From Datnioides undecimradiatus (lineage: Eukaryota > Chordata > Actinopteri > Lobotiformes > Datnioididae): a DNA stretch of 64,000 nucleotides. The position numbers were made by a program, and so were the translations under genes. Positions 36,501 to 51,100 of the stretch are shown here, piece by piece. Under the pieces are notes generated by a model that was not told where the DNA came from, did not search any database, and saw only the letters and a program-made list of their open reading frames with translations. The DNA lies in assembly GCA_008933995.1 (NCBI GenBank), contig WARS01000047.1, forward strand, positions 682,001 to 746,000, in the 5' to 3' direction. How positions within the stretch are numbered: the stretch's first letter is position 1; each line of letters starts with the position of its first letter.

Positions 36501-39500
36501 CAGGCAAAACTGGATATAGAGGCAGTTTAGGAGTCTCTTGGTAGTTGCAGTGTGTGAAAACCTGTATTTAATTGAGTGAATCAATAAGTGCTCTAATGCA
36601 CTGTCAAAAGACCTGGAGAAATGAGCAATTTATTTACGAAAACGTTATTAGACATTTAGCTGAGCCCAAGTTTCAGGCCTTATATCATTTAGTCTATATG
36701 GTGACGCTATAAATTTGGGTTTTGAGAAATTAAAACAAATTGTCCTGATGAATTCAGTCCTGGGGATTTTAAATAGGAAAACTAATTGCTTTCTGTTGAT
36801 TCACTGCTGTACTGTCATACATTTTAAGAGAGTGTCTCAGAGGCAGTGTCTAGATCTTCAAAACTGAAAGATCTAGCGCGTATTATGCATATTTACTCAT
36901 GACCAAGGTACACTTCAGACGCTAAACAAGTATGGACTATATTCAATTTGATTTCCTTCTGATTTCCAAACACTTGTTATCAGGGATTTTCTTTTCCTGC
37001 TTGTTTGAAGATCTACAATCAAATCACTTTTCACTGTTTTTAGGCCAAAAATGGCCCCTTAAAGCCTATTGTCATCATGTATGTGGATAGCTTACCATGT
37101 CCCGGTCTGTTGGTTGTCAATGTTGCACCTGTGAAATTGACACATTGAGCATACTCATTACAAAGCTTGTGCATACTGTTTCTAACACTTACACTTACTT
37201 CTACATCCCAGCACATCTAGATAACCTGGAGGGCAGGAATAAAGCACTACTCTGAAAATTAGCATTAGTGGCTCTTTTAGCCCCATTCTCCACAAATGAG
37301 AGCAAGGCCATTAACATTTGTGTGTTTTCATTATGTAAATGGTGTTAACGCATACTCACAAATTGCCAACAGGAAAGCAATAATTTTCTCCTAGTGATCA
37401 TAATGTGTCCAAGTGCATCATCTTGATTATGACACGCTAATTACATATTGCCTTGTTCCTTCTTCCCTGTCTTGCCCTACAGATTCAGAAAAATCAAGGA
37501 TCTTTAATGGTAAGTTTTATTGCAGTGGATTTGGAGGAAAGGAAATAGAGGTCTCCCACACTATAGTCTGTTACTCTTGGTTGGCTCTGTCATTTCACAA
37601 AACACTCAAATTGCATTTTCGCAGTGAAATATTAGATCATGCTTAAACTGCTGGTATTACATTAGGTGCCATTATGGAATAATAAAAACATTCAGGAGCT
37701 GAAGGATGGCTTTGCCTGAGCTCGCTGCATTTGATTAATCTAAGTAGATACTTTCTTTTTTATCACACTATTGATTTTCCTTATTGCCAAGAAATTCCAT
37801 GTAGGCTAACATGTTTTTTTCATCTCCCTGTGTCTCTCTCCTCTTCCAGCCTCTCCAGTTACTGCAATGCATCGTTGATGAGGTGAGTCGTCGTCTTATG
37901 TGCTTTTGCATCTAAAGTCAGTCCTAATGGCCCGGAAAGCTTATATTTTGTTTCCTAATGAAGCAAACCACTCAGGCGGCTTTGCTCCCCACTCACTCAA
38001 CCCTTCACCCTATGCAACTGCCTCAGGCAAATACACATATGCACATGCACATTACTGTAGAGGTTGGACCTGTCATGAGTGACACACACACACACACACA
38101 ACACTACAGATCTGAATTCCCTATACTGCAGAAAAAAATTTGTTTATCTGGGACTATTGTCATGACTGCACTGTTTGTTTCTATATATAAAAGGCACAAC
38201 ACTCCTACAGTCATATAACTAAAGACACTGATAATGACTCATGAATGCTGTAGACCATAGTAGTCTGACCATATAAAATCAATATTGATCAATATGTTTC
38301 AATATAGTGTTTGCAATATTGTAGAAAATATACATCAAAAGCAGCAATATTAACAACAGTGTATCTGCATCTACAATTACATTGTATCAGTCCGATCTGT
38401 TAAAACATGTCCCCTGCATCTTTCTTTGAGTCTCTATAACATTTCAGTGATTTCACAGTTCCACACATTTGATTGATTTTAAAACTGTAAATGACCTGAA
38501 CTTAGTCCTAATATATATATGGCAATTTACAAAAGTCTTTGACAAAATCAGGTTTCCGCGTTATCACATCCCACCCTCTTTCCCTCCCCCCTTTCTATTT
38601 AACACACACACACACTTCAGAAGCTAGTATACATCACAGTGCCACCTAACCTAAGCCTTACCCGAAGACTATTTGATCTATTGACATGTTATTTAATTGT
38701 GTGATTTTACCTGAATGTGTAAGCTGACACCACCTACGTACATTTTCATCAAAAGCATTAATCACAAAGTTTCCCTCCTCTCTCTTTTTCCCCCTTTGTC
38801 AGTGCTTTGCTGAGTTACACTGAGAGCAACTGTACCTGTGCAGCCTCAACCAGCCCCCAACACCAGCCATATCACACATTAAACATACAGTGTCACTTGT
38901 CCTTAACTGCCTATAGATTGGCCTTAATTAATAATTAAATGCTTTTGGCTGTAATGGATTGACCCTGGCTGAACTGTTCATTAGTCAGCTAGATGGAGGC
39001 ATCACTCAAAATTATTTTTCCTGTGCCTTTTTCTGTTCCTCCCCTTGAGGCAAAAGCACATTCTCTGTTGTCCCTAGCGAGCCTAACTGTCCCAGCTAAT
39101 GCTGAGCTTTGAAGGAGGAGACAGGAAGATCAGCACTCTTTGCTCAGACAGATTGTAAAGGTTTAGGGCTATGCTAAAGTCAGGGGGTATGTACACGTCA
39201 CTGTGCAGTAGAACACCCAGAGAAACCCATTTAGTGGTCCCAGTTTGTTGCCCCAAGCCCTGCTCAATCACTTCTTTTCATTTTGCTCTTTAAGGAGCTC
39301 AGTGGTCAAATGTAAGCCTTTATCAAGTCCTTTAAATGTTTTGCCTCTCAGATTTTTAATGGTTAAAGTGCTGTTTTGTATACCATAGATAGCTCTCTGT
39401 CAGCGGGGTGTGCCCTCTCCTGCATTAGGAACACAGACAAGCATCCACTCTCTGGATTTAGACACATTCCTGTTGCCAACACTTATCAAAGTTTGAGAAC

Positions 39501-42121
39501 ATTGTTTACATGATATTAAATATATAATGATTATCAATGAGTAAGAGTAAATAATTTTTAATATGTTAGAATAAAAATTCAGTCAGGTTCCTGTTTGCCT
39601 CATAGTACCAAAACTGCACAAATAACAAACACCAGCATCAACGTTGCTGCTACAGATTAGAACAAATCTTATTTATTAAGCAGAACTTTCTGGTAGCGCC
39701 CGGTGATGCCTCCTCCCCCTATGGCCGTCTGTGGTGATCCCCAAGGCTCCATCCTTGCCTCCCTGTTGTTTTGTGTGTACCTGGTGCCATGCCACTGGGA
39801 TTATATCACGCAGTTCCACTGCTATGAGAGTGACACACAAATTTATGTCCCATTAAATGCAGTGAAGAAGCCAATTTTAGCAGTATTTCTCTTGTCTGTC
39901 AGAAATAAAGTGAGTAAAGAGAGGAGGGAGCTAAGTGAAAACAAATCTAAAATCATTCTTTTATCTGTTTTTTCTTTCCAGCAACATCCCAATAATATTT
40001 GACAATGCCTTTTGATTTGAAAAACAAGTTACAAAAGTCTTTTAGCCATTTTTTTAACAAATGAGGAGCTGCTCAAAAATCAAGTCTTATGCCTCTTGGC
40101 CTGATTTCAACAACACAAGAAGACAATATCAGATCAGCCCTGATTTAGCCTCCTTACTCTTACTTACTTACAAGTCAGGGGAAAACTTGAGTGACTGGGC
40201 TTTTACATTCAAGCTCTACAGTTTAATATATATTTTATACCAATGCCAGCACAATAATTTATTTCAGACCAGTGTTACTTTGACACTTACTTTAGATTTA
40301 GTCTTAGACTTAGAGACAAAAAGCTTTATTAGTTTTAGTCACTGGTCACTATGTGCACGCATGTGTGTGCATCAGTTTTTCAAGCTTAATTTTACCCGCA
40401 ACCTCAGTTTTAGTCTAATTCACAGCCTCAATCAGAGAGACAACTCTGACAGGCCACTTCCTCTCTATGTAAAGCACGTTCTCATTTTGTTTTGATATGT
40501 GCTGTATCAATAAAGTTTGGTATTATACAACATACATTATACAACTCAGAATAATCATTGAGCCCTGTAGGATACCCCTTTTATTTTTTTCCTCATAAAA
40601 TCCCCCTATGAGCGGACTAGGGCTGACCCCATGGAGTAGTTAATTTAATGCTAAGGTATTTTTAATTGGGCTAGACACACCTGACTTCAACATCATGGCA
40701 GGTGTGATAAATTATACCTGACTCATTGACATTTAGTAAGTATTGCCCATTGGTACATACTGATCCAAATACTTTTATACTATTTTCTTCAGTTGTGATG
40801 CTTGATATTGTGTGTGAGACTTATGCACTAGGGATTTGAAAGTTGCTGTAATGGCTGAATGAGTAATAGACTCCCGTGAGTGGATCATTAATATTATTGT
40901 AGCTAGAGGTATGTGTGTGGTGGGGGGTGGAGTGTGACAGTCTGCCTCTTTTTTCTGTTACACACAAACACATAGTGTGGCATGGCTGAGGAAGGCTCAA
41001 ATAAGGTTTTTCTAGTCTCAGGCGGCTCAAAATAATAACCAAATAAATGTGAAGATGATTAGTAAGGATTGCAGATTCAGCCAGTATCCCAACACAATAA
41101 CACAGGTGGATTCAATTTAGATTCAAGTTCATGTTTTTGAAAGTTTATCAGGCATGTCAAATTCAGACAGTCGTCCAGTTTATCTTGATAATCAACAGTA
41201 AAAACTGTTCAGTTTTCATAACAACCCTTTTCTAGTTTATGTTATAACAATTAAATGCTAAGATGAAGTCACAAATGAAAATAATAGACTGTGAGCAATA
41301 TTGTGCAAAAACGCAATATTTAATAGATGCCTATGCAATTTAACCGAGGCCAGACCACAAAACAAACAACAACTGGACCAAAGGACAATATAACCCCACA
41401 ATTATTTAGCGGCTGTGTAAGATGACGCTGTGTTCTATGCTCAGATGCACATAATGCCCCCCCAGCAAATTGCAAGTCCTCCATTTAAGTGTATGCAAGT
41501 GCACTTAGACCTGCAGAAATCATGCACTGGATCGTTTTATATGTTAGTTGGCAGAGAAACATATTCACCTTATTCAGCCTAGATCTTGAACAAAAAGTTC
41601 TCTGTAGGTGTTCTTACCATCTGTCTGCTGTCCACCCTCATTATTGTGCCTCTCTCTCCTCTATTTGTTGAATAGCAAGTGGCTCCACTAATAAAGAACT
41701 CCCACTTTATTTTCAAGCCTGTAATTACTGATCTAATTTTGCCTAATAATTGCTTCATGGCAATGACATGTATATTTACTCGTACCCTTGTACCCTCGTA
41801 GTGTGTGTTCTGTCTCATAGTGGAGCGCTTTGACAACCAGAGGAATAATTCACACAGACTAGCCACTTTCATCAGCTTGCTGGTCTTTTGTGCTGTCGCC
41901 TGCTGCCACATCAAAGCTGCAGCGGTGTTCCTCTCAGCTGGAGACATGAATACATGCATAAAAGTGTGTGTGTGTGTTTGTGTCTGCAAAAAGGTGCATG
42001 TGCATGCAAATATGTGGGGAAAGTGCAGAGAGAGATTTTGTATCAGATTTAGCCTACACAACACATAAATTAGCTGTGTAGTCAACACTTTGCAAAAACT
42101 GTGGATCCAATTGATCCTGTA

Positions 42122-42175
<54 letters not shown>

Positions 42176-45100
42176 TGCGTGCACGAACACATGGTTGCAT
42201 ACATAGTACGGTGGTTGCAAATTATTTGGTACTCTCCTTCTAAACAGAGTGTACACCCAGGCTTGTGGTGTGCAGTGCTCAAGGGCATTTGTTTGTGCAT
42301 GCCTGTGTGTGTATGTGCATGTGCTATGATATATTGCTCATCCAAGCGGCTGCAGCACTGTGAAGTGCAGTGAGATTAGAGGGGAACCCATTCCTTTGTT
42401 AATTTAAATGGGTTCATGCATCATGCTTTGCGGGAGCCTGCCGATCAGAGCATTAAGGAATGGCGAACACTGCCCAGAGGTGTTTTTAATAGCACAGCAG
42501 GGCTTTAGATGTAAAGTGGTTTAATTCCCTGCATTTGAATACACGCCTGCTTGTGGACCCAGGTTTTGTGTTTTTTGTGCACGTCTGAGTAGTTTGTGTG
42601 TATTTGTTCATCCGATGTTAGTGTTGTACATATTTTAAGTCTTTCGGGACTTGGCCCGACTAATTATCTGCTGGTCAACTGACTTTGGGTATTTTCTGAT
42701 TGAACCTCTTTTATCTGAGTTAAACATTATTGTGTTATGCACCTACTGGTGCATGGCAGTGACATGCTGTTTGGGATGTGGTACATTAAATTTCAGCAAT
42801 TAGAGTCACATATATGAAGATGTATATTTTATAAATCTAAAATTGTTGGTGTTTTGCGTAATGCCAGTTTTCTCATTTTGCAGAGTGAGCTTGTGTGTTT
42901 CGAATTTTAAATGTATCCCATATTTTAATAGGTTATATTGGAAAAAAACAACAAAAATACAATATTTTACCCTTTTGAATTAGTGTTTAACTCACACCCT
43001 GTTTATCTTTTAATTGGAAGCTGCCTATTGGTTTGCTTTATTTTAATCAATATATATGTTGTTGGGGTTTTTTTTTTAAATAGATCTGAAATAGAACTCA
43101 ACACCTGCCAAATCAAAATGGTATTTTGTTGCCTTTTACATACAATTTCATACTCATGATAATATGACATTGCTATTGACATACACTTGTCAATTTTTTC
43201 CTAAGGGTAAAAATGGTAAAAATGAGCATAAATATGAGAGTTTTCGTCTCGATAGCCAAAAGACAGGGAAAGATAGTGAGAGGATGGAAATGGATAGAGT
43301 AATGAGGTGAGTGGCAGTAATAGAGGGTCAGGCAGGGCCCAGCTGTTCTACATGATACGGTTCAAAGAGCCCCCATTGACAACATGTAGCAAGGCTGACA
43401 CACACACACAGACTCGTGCACACACACACAAATACACAGTTAGCATAGCATTGTTAATTTTGGGTGCGATTTTCAGATTTAGTGTTAGCTCCTGACACGT
43501 AATGTCAATATGAGTTTTAGTCATAACTTCATCCCCCATAATTTGAGTCACTTTTACATAGTTAACCATGGACATTTGACTTAATATGATTGTAGCTTTG
43601 GTTTTGGTTGCAGCTCTAAGAATCATAATGTATGATTGATAATATATAATTAAAAAGGGGGTGTGGTCTGCTGTTATTTTGCAGCAGACCACACTAGTTA
43701 TTAATTATAAAGTAGGCAGTTCAATGAGGAAACATTAGCTGCCATTTTTTAGATAAAAACAGAGAGAGAGAAAAATTCAAGCTAAAAACATAATAAAAGT
43801 CTCTTATTTGTGGAAAAGGCTATTCTTTGACCAAATAGTTACAGCGCACAGATTCTCACAATTGAAAAAGAGAACAACAGTCAAATTTCACTCACCGTTC
43901 AGACACGTACCTTTCATCTGAGTGTCCTGACATAATTTACCTTTAAAGCCAGTTTCACATATTTCTCCTCTTCACCAAATTATACTGTAAGTAAAGTGAA
44001 TACACACACATGCACCTTTTCCTGCTTAGTCCTGATGTTGCTGTCATGCATTTTTCCACCATCCTCACACGTTAACCAAACTCTGAAAACGTACTGTAAG
44101 CCAGTATGTAGTTCCACAACTTTTTAATCATGTCATTGTCATTACTTTGCATCTTTTAAATCTCATTGCATTTTAACTTGCATTATTTTTGGTAACAGTA
44201 TTATGATGAGGTTTAGGCACCATTTGAGCATATTTTTTACTGACAAAACACTAACACACAGTTATATGTCACACAGTTTTTACAGTTAACATAAAGAGAG
44301 CCTCAACAATATTTTTCATATAGTGTCAGAAGACAATGTGCCACGTATATATTCTTTCATCATTATTTGTCATGACTCGGTAAAACCAAGCACAAACCTG
44401 ATGCAATAACCTGTTCTAACATCAGTAAATATGAAACTAGCACCACCAACCGGCTAACTTAGCTTAGCAAAGAGTGGAAACACAGGAAGTAGCCTGCCTC
44501 TGTCCAGTTTTAACAAACCTTACTTTCTAGCACATATTAACACATGAAAGATTTATTTGTCCAAAAAGTGTAAAAAACAAAAGTGTAAGACTAACAAATC
44601 ACAGTTTTACAGGTATCACAGGTTTATATACCCACTGTGCTGTGTCAGTAAGAAAGTCCATTAGCACATTTCCCATTTCTTCCCATTGAGGCATGTGTGC
44701 TTGTATGTTATGATTATTGATTTTGAACTCTGGTTTACGCCATTAATTTTCTTTAGATAAGTAAAATTCAGTTTAGTTTCACTTTAATACTCAAATTTAG
44801 TTTAAAGCAATCCCTGCTGATGTAAACGGCTCTACATCTACTTCTTTTCTCTCATTTAATCAGTGCAGCAAGTCATTATCATCCCAGGTAAAAACATTTC
44901 TGGTGTTAATTTTAAGAAATTGCTTTGCTCCTCTTCACAGGATCCACCGGTTCTTCCTGTCGGCCAGTTCAGTGAGAAGTTTGTCCACTTCGTCACCCAG
45001 TGGTGAGTTGGTCGCTGTAACAGTTGAACGTGCTTTATTTCTAGAAAGAAATTATTTTTAATTGATACCTTCAGATGTTAAATGAGATTTTGTCTTTTTT

Positions 45101-48100
45101 TTTTTCAAAGGTTGTTAGTGATGGCGTGATTTTTAGTTAGTTAAGCTGAATATGTCTGGCACAGTCTCAACCGCGTGAGCCCCTCAGAGCCAGACTGAAC
45201 AACTATAAAGACCACAAGCAGCATTTGACATACATGACCCAAATTATTGTAGATGAATTAAATGTATGATGCGAAACAACGGGATTAAAGTACATTTTCC
45301 AGTGTATCTGTTCATGCATTGCGGTTGTATGATGTTTAGTTAGTTTTCAGTGCTGCTGATTCTGAATAAAAAGCCCTCCTTATTTTCAGTGTAAGGTTGA
45401 TTATCTTATGCAACAGGACAGAGACAATGTTTATCCTGCATTTGCCTCTGCTTCATGAGCCATGTAACCTTTACAATTGCACAAACGTCTACATACACAC
45501 CCAAACCACATGCGAGCGATGCGTGCGGTGTGTGTGCGCGCACAAGCTGCACTTACTAGCTGCCTATACCAGCTGTTGTTTATCCCCTGTGCCTGCTTCA
45601 TTTACTCAAACAAGGCACCTCTCTCTCAGGACAGACCGAGGTGCTGGTGCTCCGCTTGTTGCCTTGCTGCAGAGTCGGCTCTGTCTTCTCCCAGGCTATT
45701 CTTAGAGGGTCATGGCCCCTTCATTGTGATACATAAACCAGCTACATGACTAAACACAGACAGGCTCCTGCTCTAATTCCTCAAAGTCCCCAGTATAGGT
45801 CATTTTGACAGATAGTGTGCATGTACATATTATGGAGGGTACTAACATACACACACACACACAAATCCACTGAAGCAATCTGGTAACTGGTTCACTGTTT
45901 GTGGTCTGACTAACAAGACACATTAATTGAAATTAGAAATATTAATTAAATCATTCTGTTTGAAATAAATGTGGTGTCTCGTTTGACTGTAGAGTTTATT
46001 GTCTATCAAACCCTCTCTTTCACCTTCTGTGGCATGAAAGGTTTCATTTCAAGCGTCCTCTTGAATATTCAGTTATAAATTAAAATTATGCCATTGAAAT
46101 GAAAGTTAGAACAAAACGTCTTGCACACTTAAACAGTTTGAATAGTGGCTGGATACAGACGGCTTGTGTTTTTTCTCTTTTTCTCAGTATGCGGCGGCAA
46201 CCCAAAGAGAGGCCTGCCCCCAATAACCTCATGGTAAGTTAAACCAAGCCTTCCATTAAACAGTTCCAAGGACCACAAAATATATGTTTTGAAAACGTGT
46301 ACACAGGGTGATCATATTCATGCATCCCAATAAAAATTCAATTAAACATAATTTTATTATCTTGGTAGTTTTGGAGTATATAATTGTATTTTTCGCAATG
46401 ATTGAGGTGTTTTGGGTCAAGGACCCTCAAAGTTGGCATTGCTGTCTGGAAACAACAGTAATGAACTTTTTGCTACCAATAAAAGAGTTCAGCGAGAAAC
46501 CTTGAGGTAGGATTGAAACCTACTTCAGCGATAATTCATTCAATTCACTGCATTGGAGCCGACCTGAATGAATCAGTCCTATTTGTTGTCAAGAACCAAA
46601 TGATTCTAGTTTACAAAAATTAAGTTTTATAGCCTAATGAAAATTTGAGCAAGGGACAAAAGGAAATCATTTTTAACTGTGTGTGTCTTTGTGGATGTGG
46701 CAGCAATAAAGTGTGTCCAACTCCGTTTATTATTTTAACATATTCCTGTACAGAACATAATTAATTCTCAAAACCTCAGAAGTTTGCTGTCACCAAAGCG
46801 ACCTCATCTGCAATTTAGACATGAAGTGACCATTGCTGTCAGCTTCTAGGTTCCCATTAAAATGCATTATGTACCACCTTTTTTTATTATTTACATATTT
46901 AATACTTTCTAACTCTCACAACATTATAACCTCTTATTTAGCTTACACTGAAAAGCCTTTTACAGGGTATAGTTTACACATCCCCACTGAAATACTTACA
47001 TTTCTAATTGGATAGGATCAACTGTTTTTTTAGTCCAAGTATAAATCAGTAACAGAAGTTGAAGCACCCATGTACATTTATGTCAAGTCTAAATTTTAAA
47101 ATGCGAGGACCTGAAGCCCAAACAAATTAGATAAGTCTTTAGGCATCTGGTGAGGGTCATGAATGTCTGGACTTCTTAAGTTGTTTCTTCCAAAATAGCA
47201 TTTTGAAAAATGCCATTGATAGGTGTGTCACTAAAGTTATACACTGGTATTAATAAAAGCACAACATAGACAAAAACCATGGCAGTATGTCTGTTGCACC
47301 ATCTCTATCAGGCTCAATACTGTGCCTACATAAAGACTTTGATTAGATTAAGACTTAGATGCTGTGCATTGTGACTCCAGTACAATAGAGTTTAATAGAC
47401 TTTTAGCTCCTCCTGTTAGTGTGTCAGATATACAAGCCAAACCACGTATCCCTCCCAATGTAGACTTGATGATTCTCTCTGTTATTGCATCCACACACAG
47501 CAGTTTGCACAAACTGCCATATAAGAGACGCAACACCCTCTGGTTTCTGTGTTAGGACCAAGGACAGTAACAGTTAAGTCCACGGGGGGGGGGTTTGTGT
47601 TGTGGGGACGGGGGGCTTGAGGGTGTAAATGCAGAGCTGCTAACAGATTGTATGTTCTCAGTCTCACACCAGAAAGGAGGAGTAAAGGGAAATCATAGCC
47701 ACTCACTGGGAATTCTTGCATCCAGACAGAAGTGTTTCTCTTGAGGGAGAGAAAGCCAACTGCTTCTTTTGAGGAAGTTCATCTTGCTTGTGGTGTGCTG
47801 CCTTGAGTACAACTTCTATTGTTTTTGACTCCAACTATTAAAACTTGTGTATCTAAGTTTGTCTTCACAAAAATTGTTTTTTGACTGAAAAATCGGTTCT
47901 CCATCCCCTGCTTGGTTTTCATTCTTGTGTTCTTGTGGTTTAGTGTGTCCTCCATGTTTTGGTTTTACAACCAAAGCTTCAGTTCAGCACAGAATAATGC
48001 TAGGGCGATGGATACACCAAATCACACCAAGTTACACCATCTGTGACCTCCTCAACTGGGTTAAACCGAAATTCATCATGTAACCACAAATGCACACCTG

Positions 48101-51100
48101 CAAGCGGTTCCAGACTCACTTTTAACTCAGGTCCTGATGTTGATCACGCACCATAACCCAAGTACTGACCCATAAAAGCTATTGCTCCTACTTGTTCTAT
48201 ATTTCCAAACTAAGGTCTTTTCATTTGCACCTGTCTCAGTCTCATATCCTTTTGATTGCACTTTATAAATGCATTTCTCTAATACCAATGAAAAAAGTCT
48301 ATAAATTTGACATCACAAACTCTTGAGAAGTTAACAGCATATGATCCAAAACACCAATCATGTGGTTCGACACATACTGCATCACAATTTCTTTATAAGT
48401 AGCCAAACTAACTGGGCCAAAAAAGTAGAATTCATTTTAAAACATTATTTTAGATTACCCCTGAAACAGACAGCACAATATTCCCACCATATCAGTTGTG
48501 CTCCCTGTGCTCTTTTTCATATTTTCATTTTTTACTGCCACTGTCCCTCCATCCCTCTTGTCTTTCCTTTACCTATATTTTTGTCGTCCTGTAGGCCTTT
48601 TTTATTTCTTCCTCTGCCCAAGATGAACTGAGATATAAGGTCATGGATGCCTGCCTTTGTGGCACTAGCCTGCTGATTGTCTTTCTCTTACCTCCTCCTC
48701 ATTCCTTCTTTCCGCCCCTCCTCTCACTCTACCCCCAGCCTCCTGAGTACATTAAAACTCTTTACCTATTCTATCTGTATGTTAATGCATCTAGCCACAG
48801 CGCCCCTTCTCTCCCCTCCCTGTGCTGTACAGAAATGGCCACCATTTGCTCTCAGTTTTTGTCTTTGCAACTCATTTCTCCTGGAAGGTAATGTGGGAAA
48901 TCACACAATAGTGTAGACACAGAGCGAATAATGTTGTTTCATGAGCATACAAAGTCACCTAGTAGCACCTAGTAGTTTGCTCATCAGGATTCAGCATGTG
49001 GTTTCTCTAATCACTGGTATTGCTTTTATTGACGTTATTTTCCATGGGATTTTATCCTATTAGATGTTCTTTAAAGAGCTGCTGTTTGATTGCATGCCTG
49101 CTCTTGATGGGTTCAGTCCCCAAAGTTTTAAACAGTATGCTACAACCACTTACAGTGGATTCTTTGCTCATAATATTAATATTTTATCATTTACCCAGCA
49201 CAGTTAAAGGAGAACCTTTAACAGGGATGATAGCGCTAATAGAAGAGAAAAGTTAATGACATCTAACGTAGCATAAAGAGTTTCTCACACATTGATTATA
49301 CACCAATCCTGCCCAACAAAGTGTAGGTCACCCCCTCGTGTTCTTCATACAGGTCTGACTCATTGAGGTGTGGTCTCCACACAACCTCTGACAGTGTTCT
49401 GTGGTATCTAGCACCACGATGTTAGCACTAGATCCTAGTAGTCCTGAAAGCTGCAATTTGGAGCCTCTATGGACCCGTCTTGTTATTCCAGCATTTCCCA
49501 CAGGGGCTGGACCAGAAATTTTGTGGTTAAGTCAACATGTTGAGAACACGGTCATCAAACCATTCTTGAGCTATTTTTCAGTTAATATATTTTGATAGGT
49601 TATACATTTTGAACATCCATATGATGCCAGGACCAAATGTATCTCAGCAGAACATTGCTCAGAGTATCAAACTCTCTACTGTCTTACCTCTTCCCCAGCT
49701 AGAACGACATGCCCAGTCATTCAAATAGTGTCAAAGAAAATGCAATTCATCACATGAGGCCACCTTTTTCTAGAACTTTATAGTCCTACAGTTCAATGGT
49801 CAATGACTCACTTTAGGTAGATCATGGTCAGCATGGGCACTCTGACTGGTCTGCTGATACATACCCCTGTACACAGCAAACTACAGTGTATTGGTTGTTC
49901 TGACACCTTCCAATCATACCCAACGGTAACTTCTCAGATATTTGTGCTAAGTTAACTCTAGGGTGGTATCAGACTGGATGCACTAGATTTTGGTTCCCAT
50001 GGTCATCAGTGAGCCTTTGGCACCCATGACCCTGTCACCACTTCACTAGTTATCCTACCTCAGGCCACCTTTGGTAGACCAGACCTTGTGAGATGCTCTG
50101 ACCCTGTAGTCTTGCAGTAACAATTTGGCCAGTGACAGATCCTTTCCCGTGTTTTTCTGGCTAAATTACATTGTATATTTTAAACATAGCATCTTTATCC
50201 TCAAAAAAGTGAAAAGCAGTGAAGACACATGCTCAACTGCATGTCTGTTGGTGGGTTTAGGATGGGCTGTTTTGTAAGGCAGAGGTTAACATTACAAAAC
50301 TTTAGGTCCTTATGAAACACTTTGCTTACCAATATACTCACTGCAAAATAATTCTATCCAAAATTAGGATTGCACTCTTGGACATTTCTCTAACCATCAC
50401 AAGAAACACCACAGTTTTTATCTTCTAATGTACCTCACATTATCCTAGTTTCAGACCCAGCTGAGGGTTTAAGTGAGCCTCGGCACCAGAAGAATATGCC
50501 GACTCTGTGTTATTTGCTCTGGAAGATGTGTCCTGCACCTCGCCCATTAAGGCAGATTGTCAGATGGCCTTGCCAGGGCCGAGCCAATCACAACAGTTTA
50601 TCTACTTTTGGGCCAATTGATACAGTAACTGGAGAGACTGGAGACTCTGCAGAATGCAGTCCACTAAACTCAGATTGAACTGTCAAACTAGACAGTGCTG
50701 ATTAAATATGAATCAAGATTCTGTTACTGCACTACCTGTTTTCTTTGATTAGTTGTCCAGTGGCATTTTGGTCTGCACCCTTTCACAATATTTAAATATA
50801 CGAATATATACGTTTATGATGAAATATTGAAACGAGATATACAAACACAAAAATCAGCTGGAAGTTATTTGTAAATAATCACATGATGAGCCATCAGAGA
50901 GGAAAGTGAGTGTGTTTTTCTCTCCTTATACTAATGCATCTTTCATTGTGGACACCCTATCCTGTCATCATAAGCTAATGACGTTGGTCAGTTGAGGAGA
51001 CTTTCCATTGGCCTGCTCCCAGGACGGTAGCTGCAGGTACTTGGTGATGACCTGTCCTGTCTGAGGTTTCTTTGGTTCTTGCTCCTCCTTCAGTGTGAGG

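Larger units (their letters stand above)
32661..37482 (+). other. map2k5: map2k5 intron 17 (4.8 kb)
   Basis: Two candidate conserved blocks; otherwise AT-rich sequence. An 87-codon + frame at 34244-34507 and a 130-codon frame at 34632-35024 lack recognisable domains and splice support. Confidence 0.85.
37883..44940 (+). other. map2k5: map2k5 intron 19 (7.1 kb)
   Basis: Holds the L2 remnant, a (GT)n array, a candidate conserved block and the acanthomorph repeat. The rest is AT-rich with no recognised feature. Confidence 0.85.

Noticed and set aside
41579-42256. 225-codon minus-strand ORF
   Set aside because: It is a translation of a (GT)n array and nearby GT-rich DNA, with His/Thr runs and no domain.
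45397-45749. Two overlapping + frames (102 and 90 codons) in intron 20
   Set aside because: Two frames open over the same GC-rich stretch indicates chance openness.
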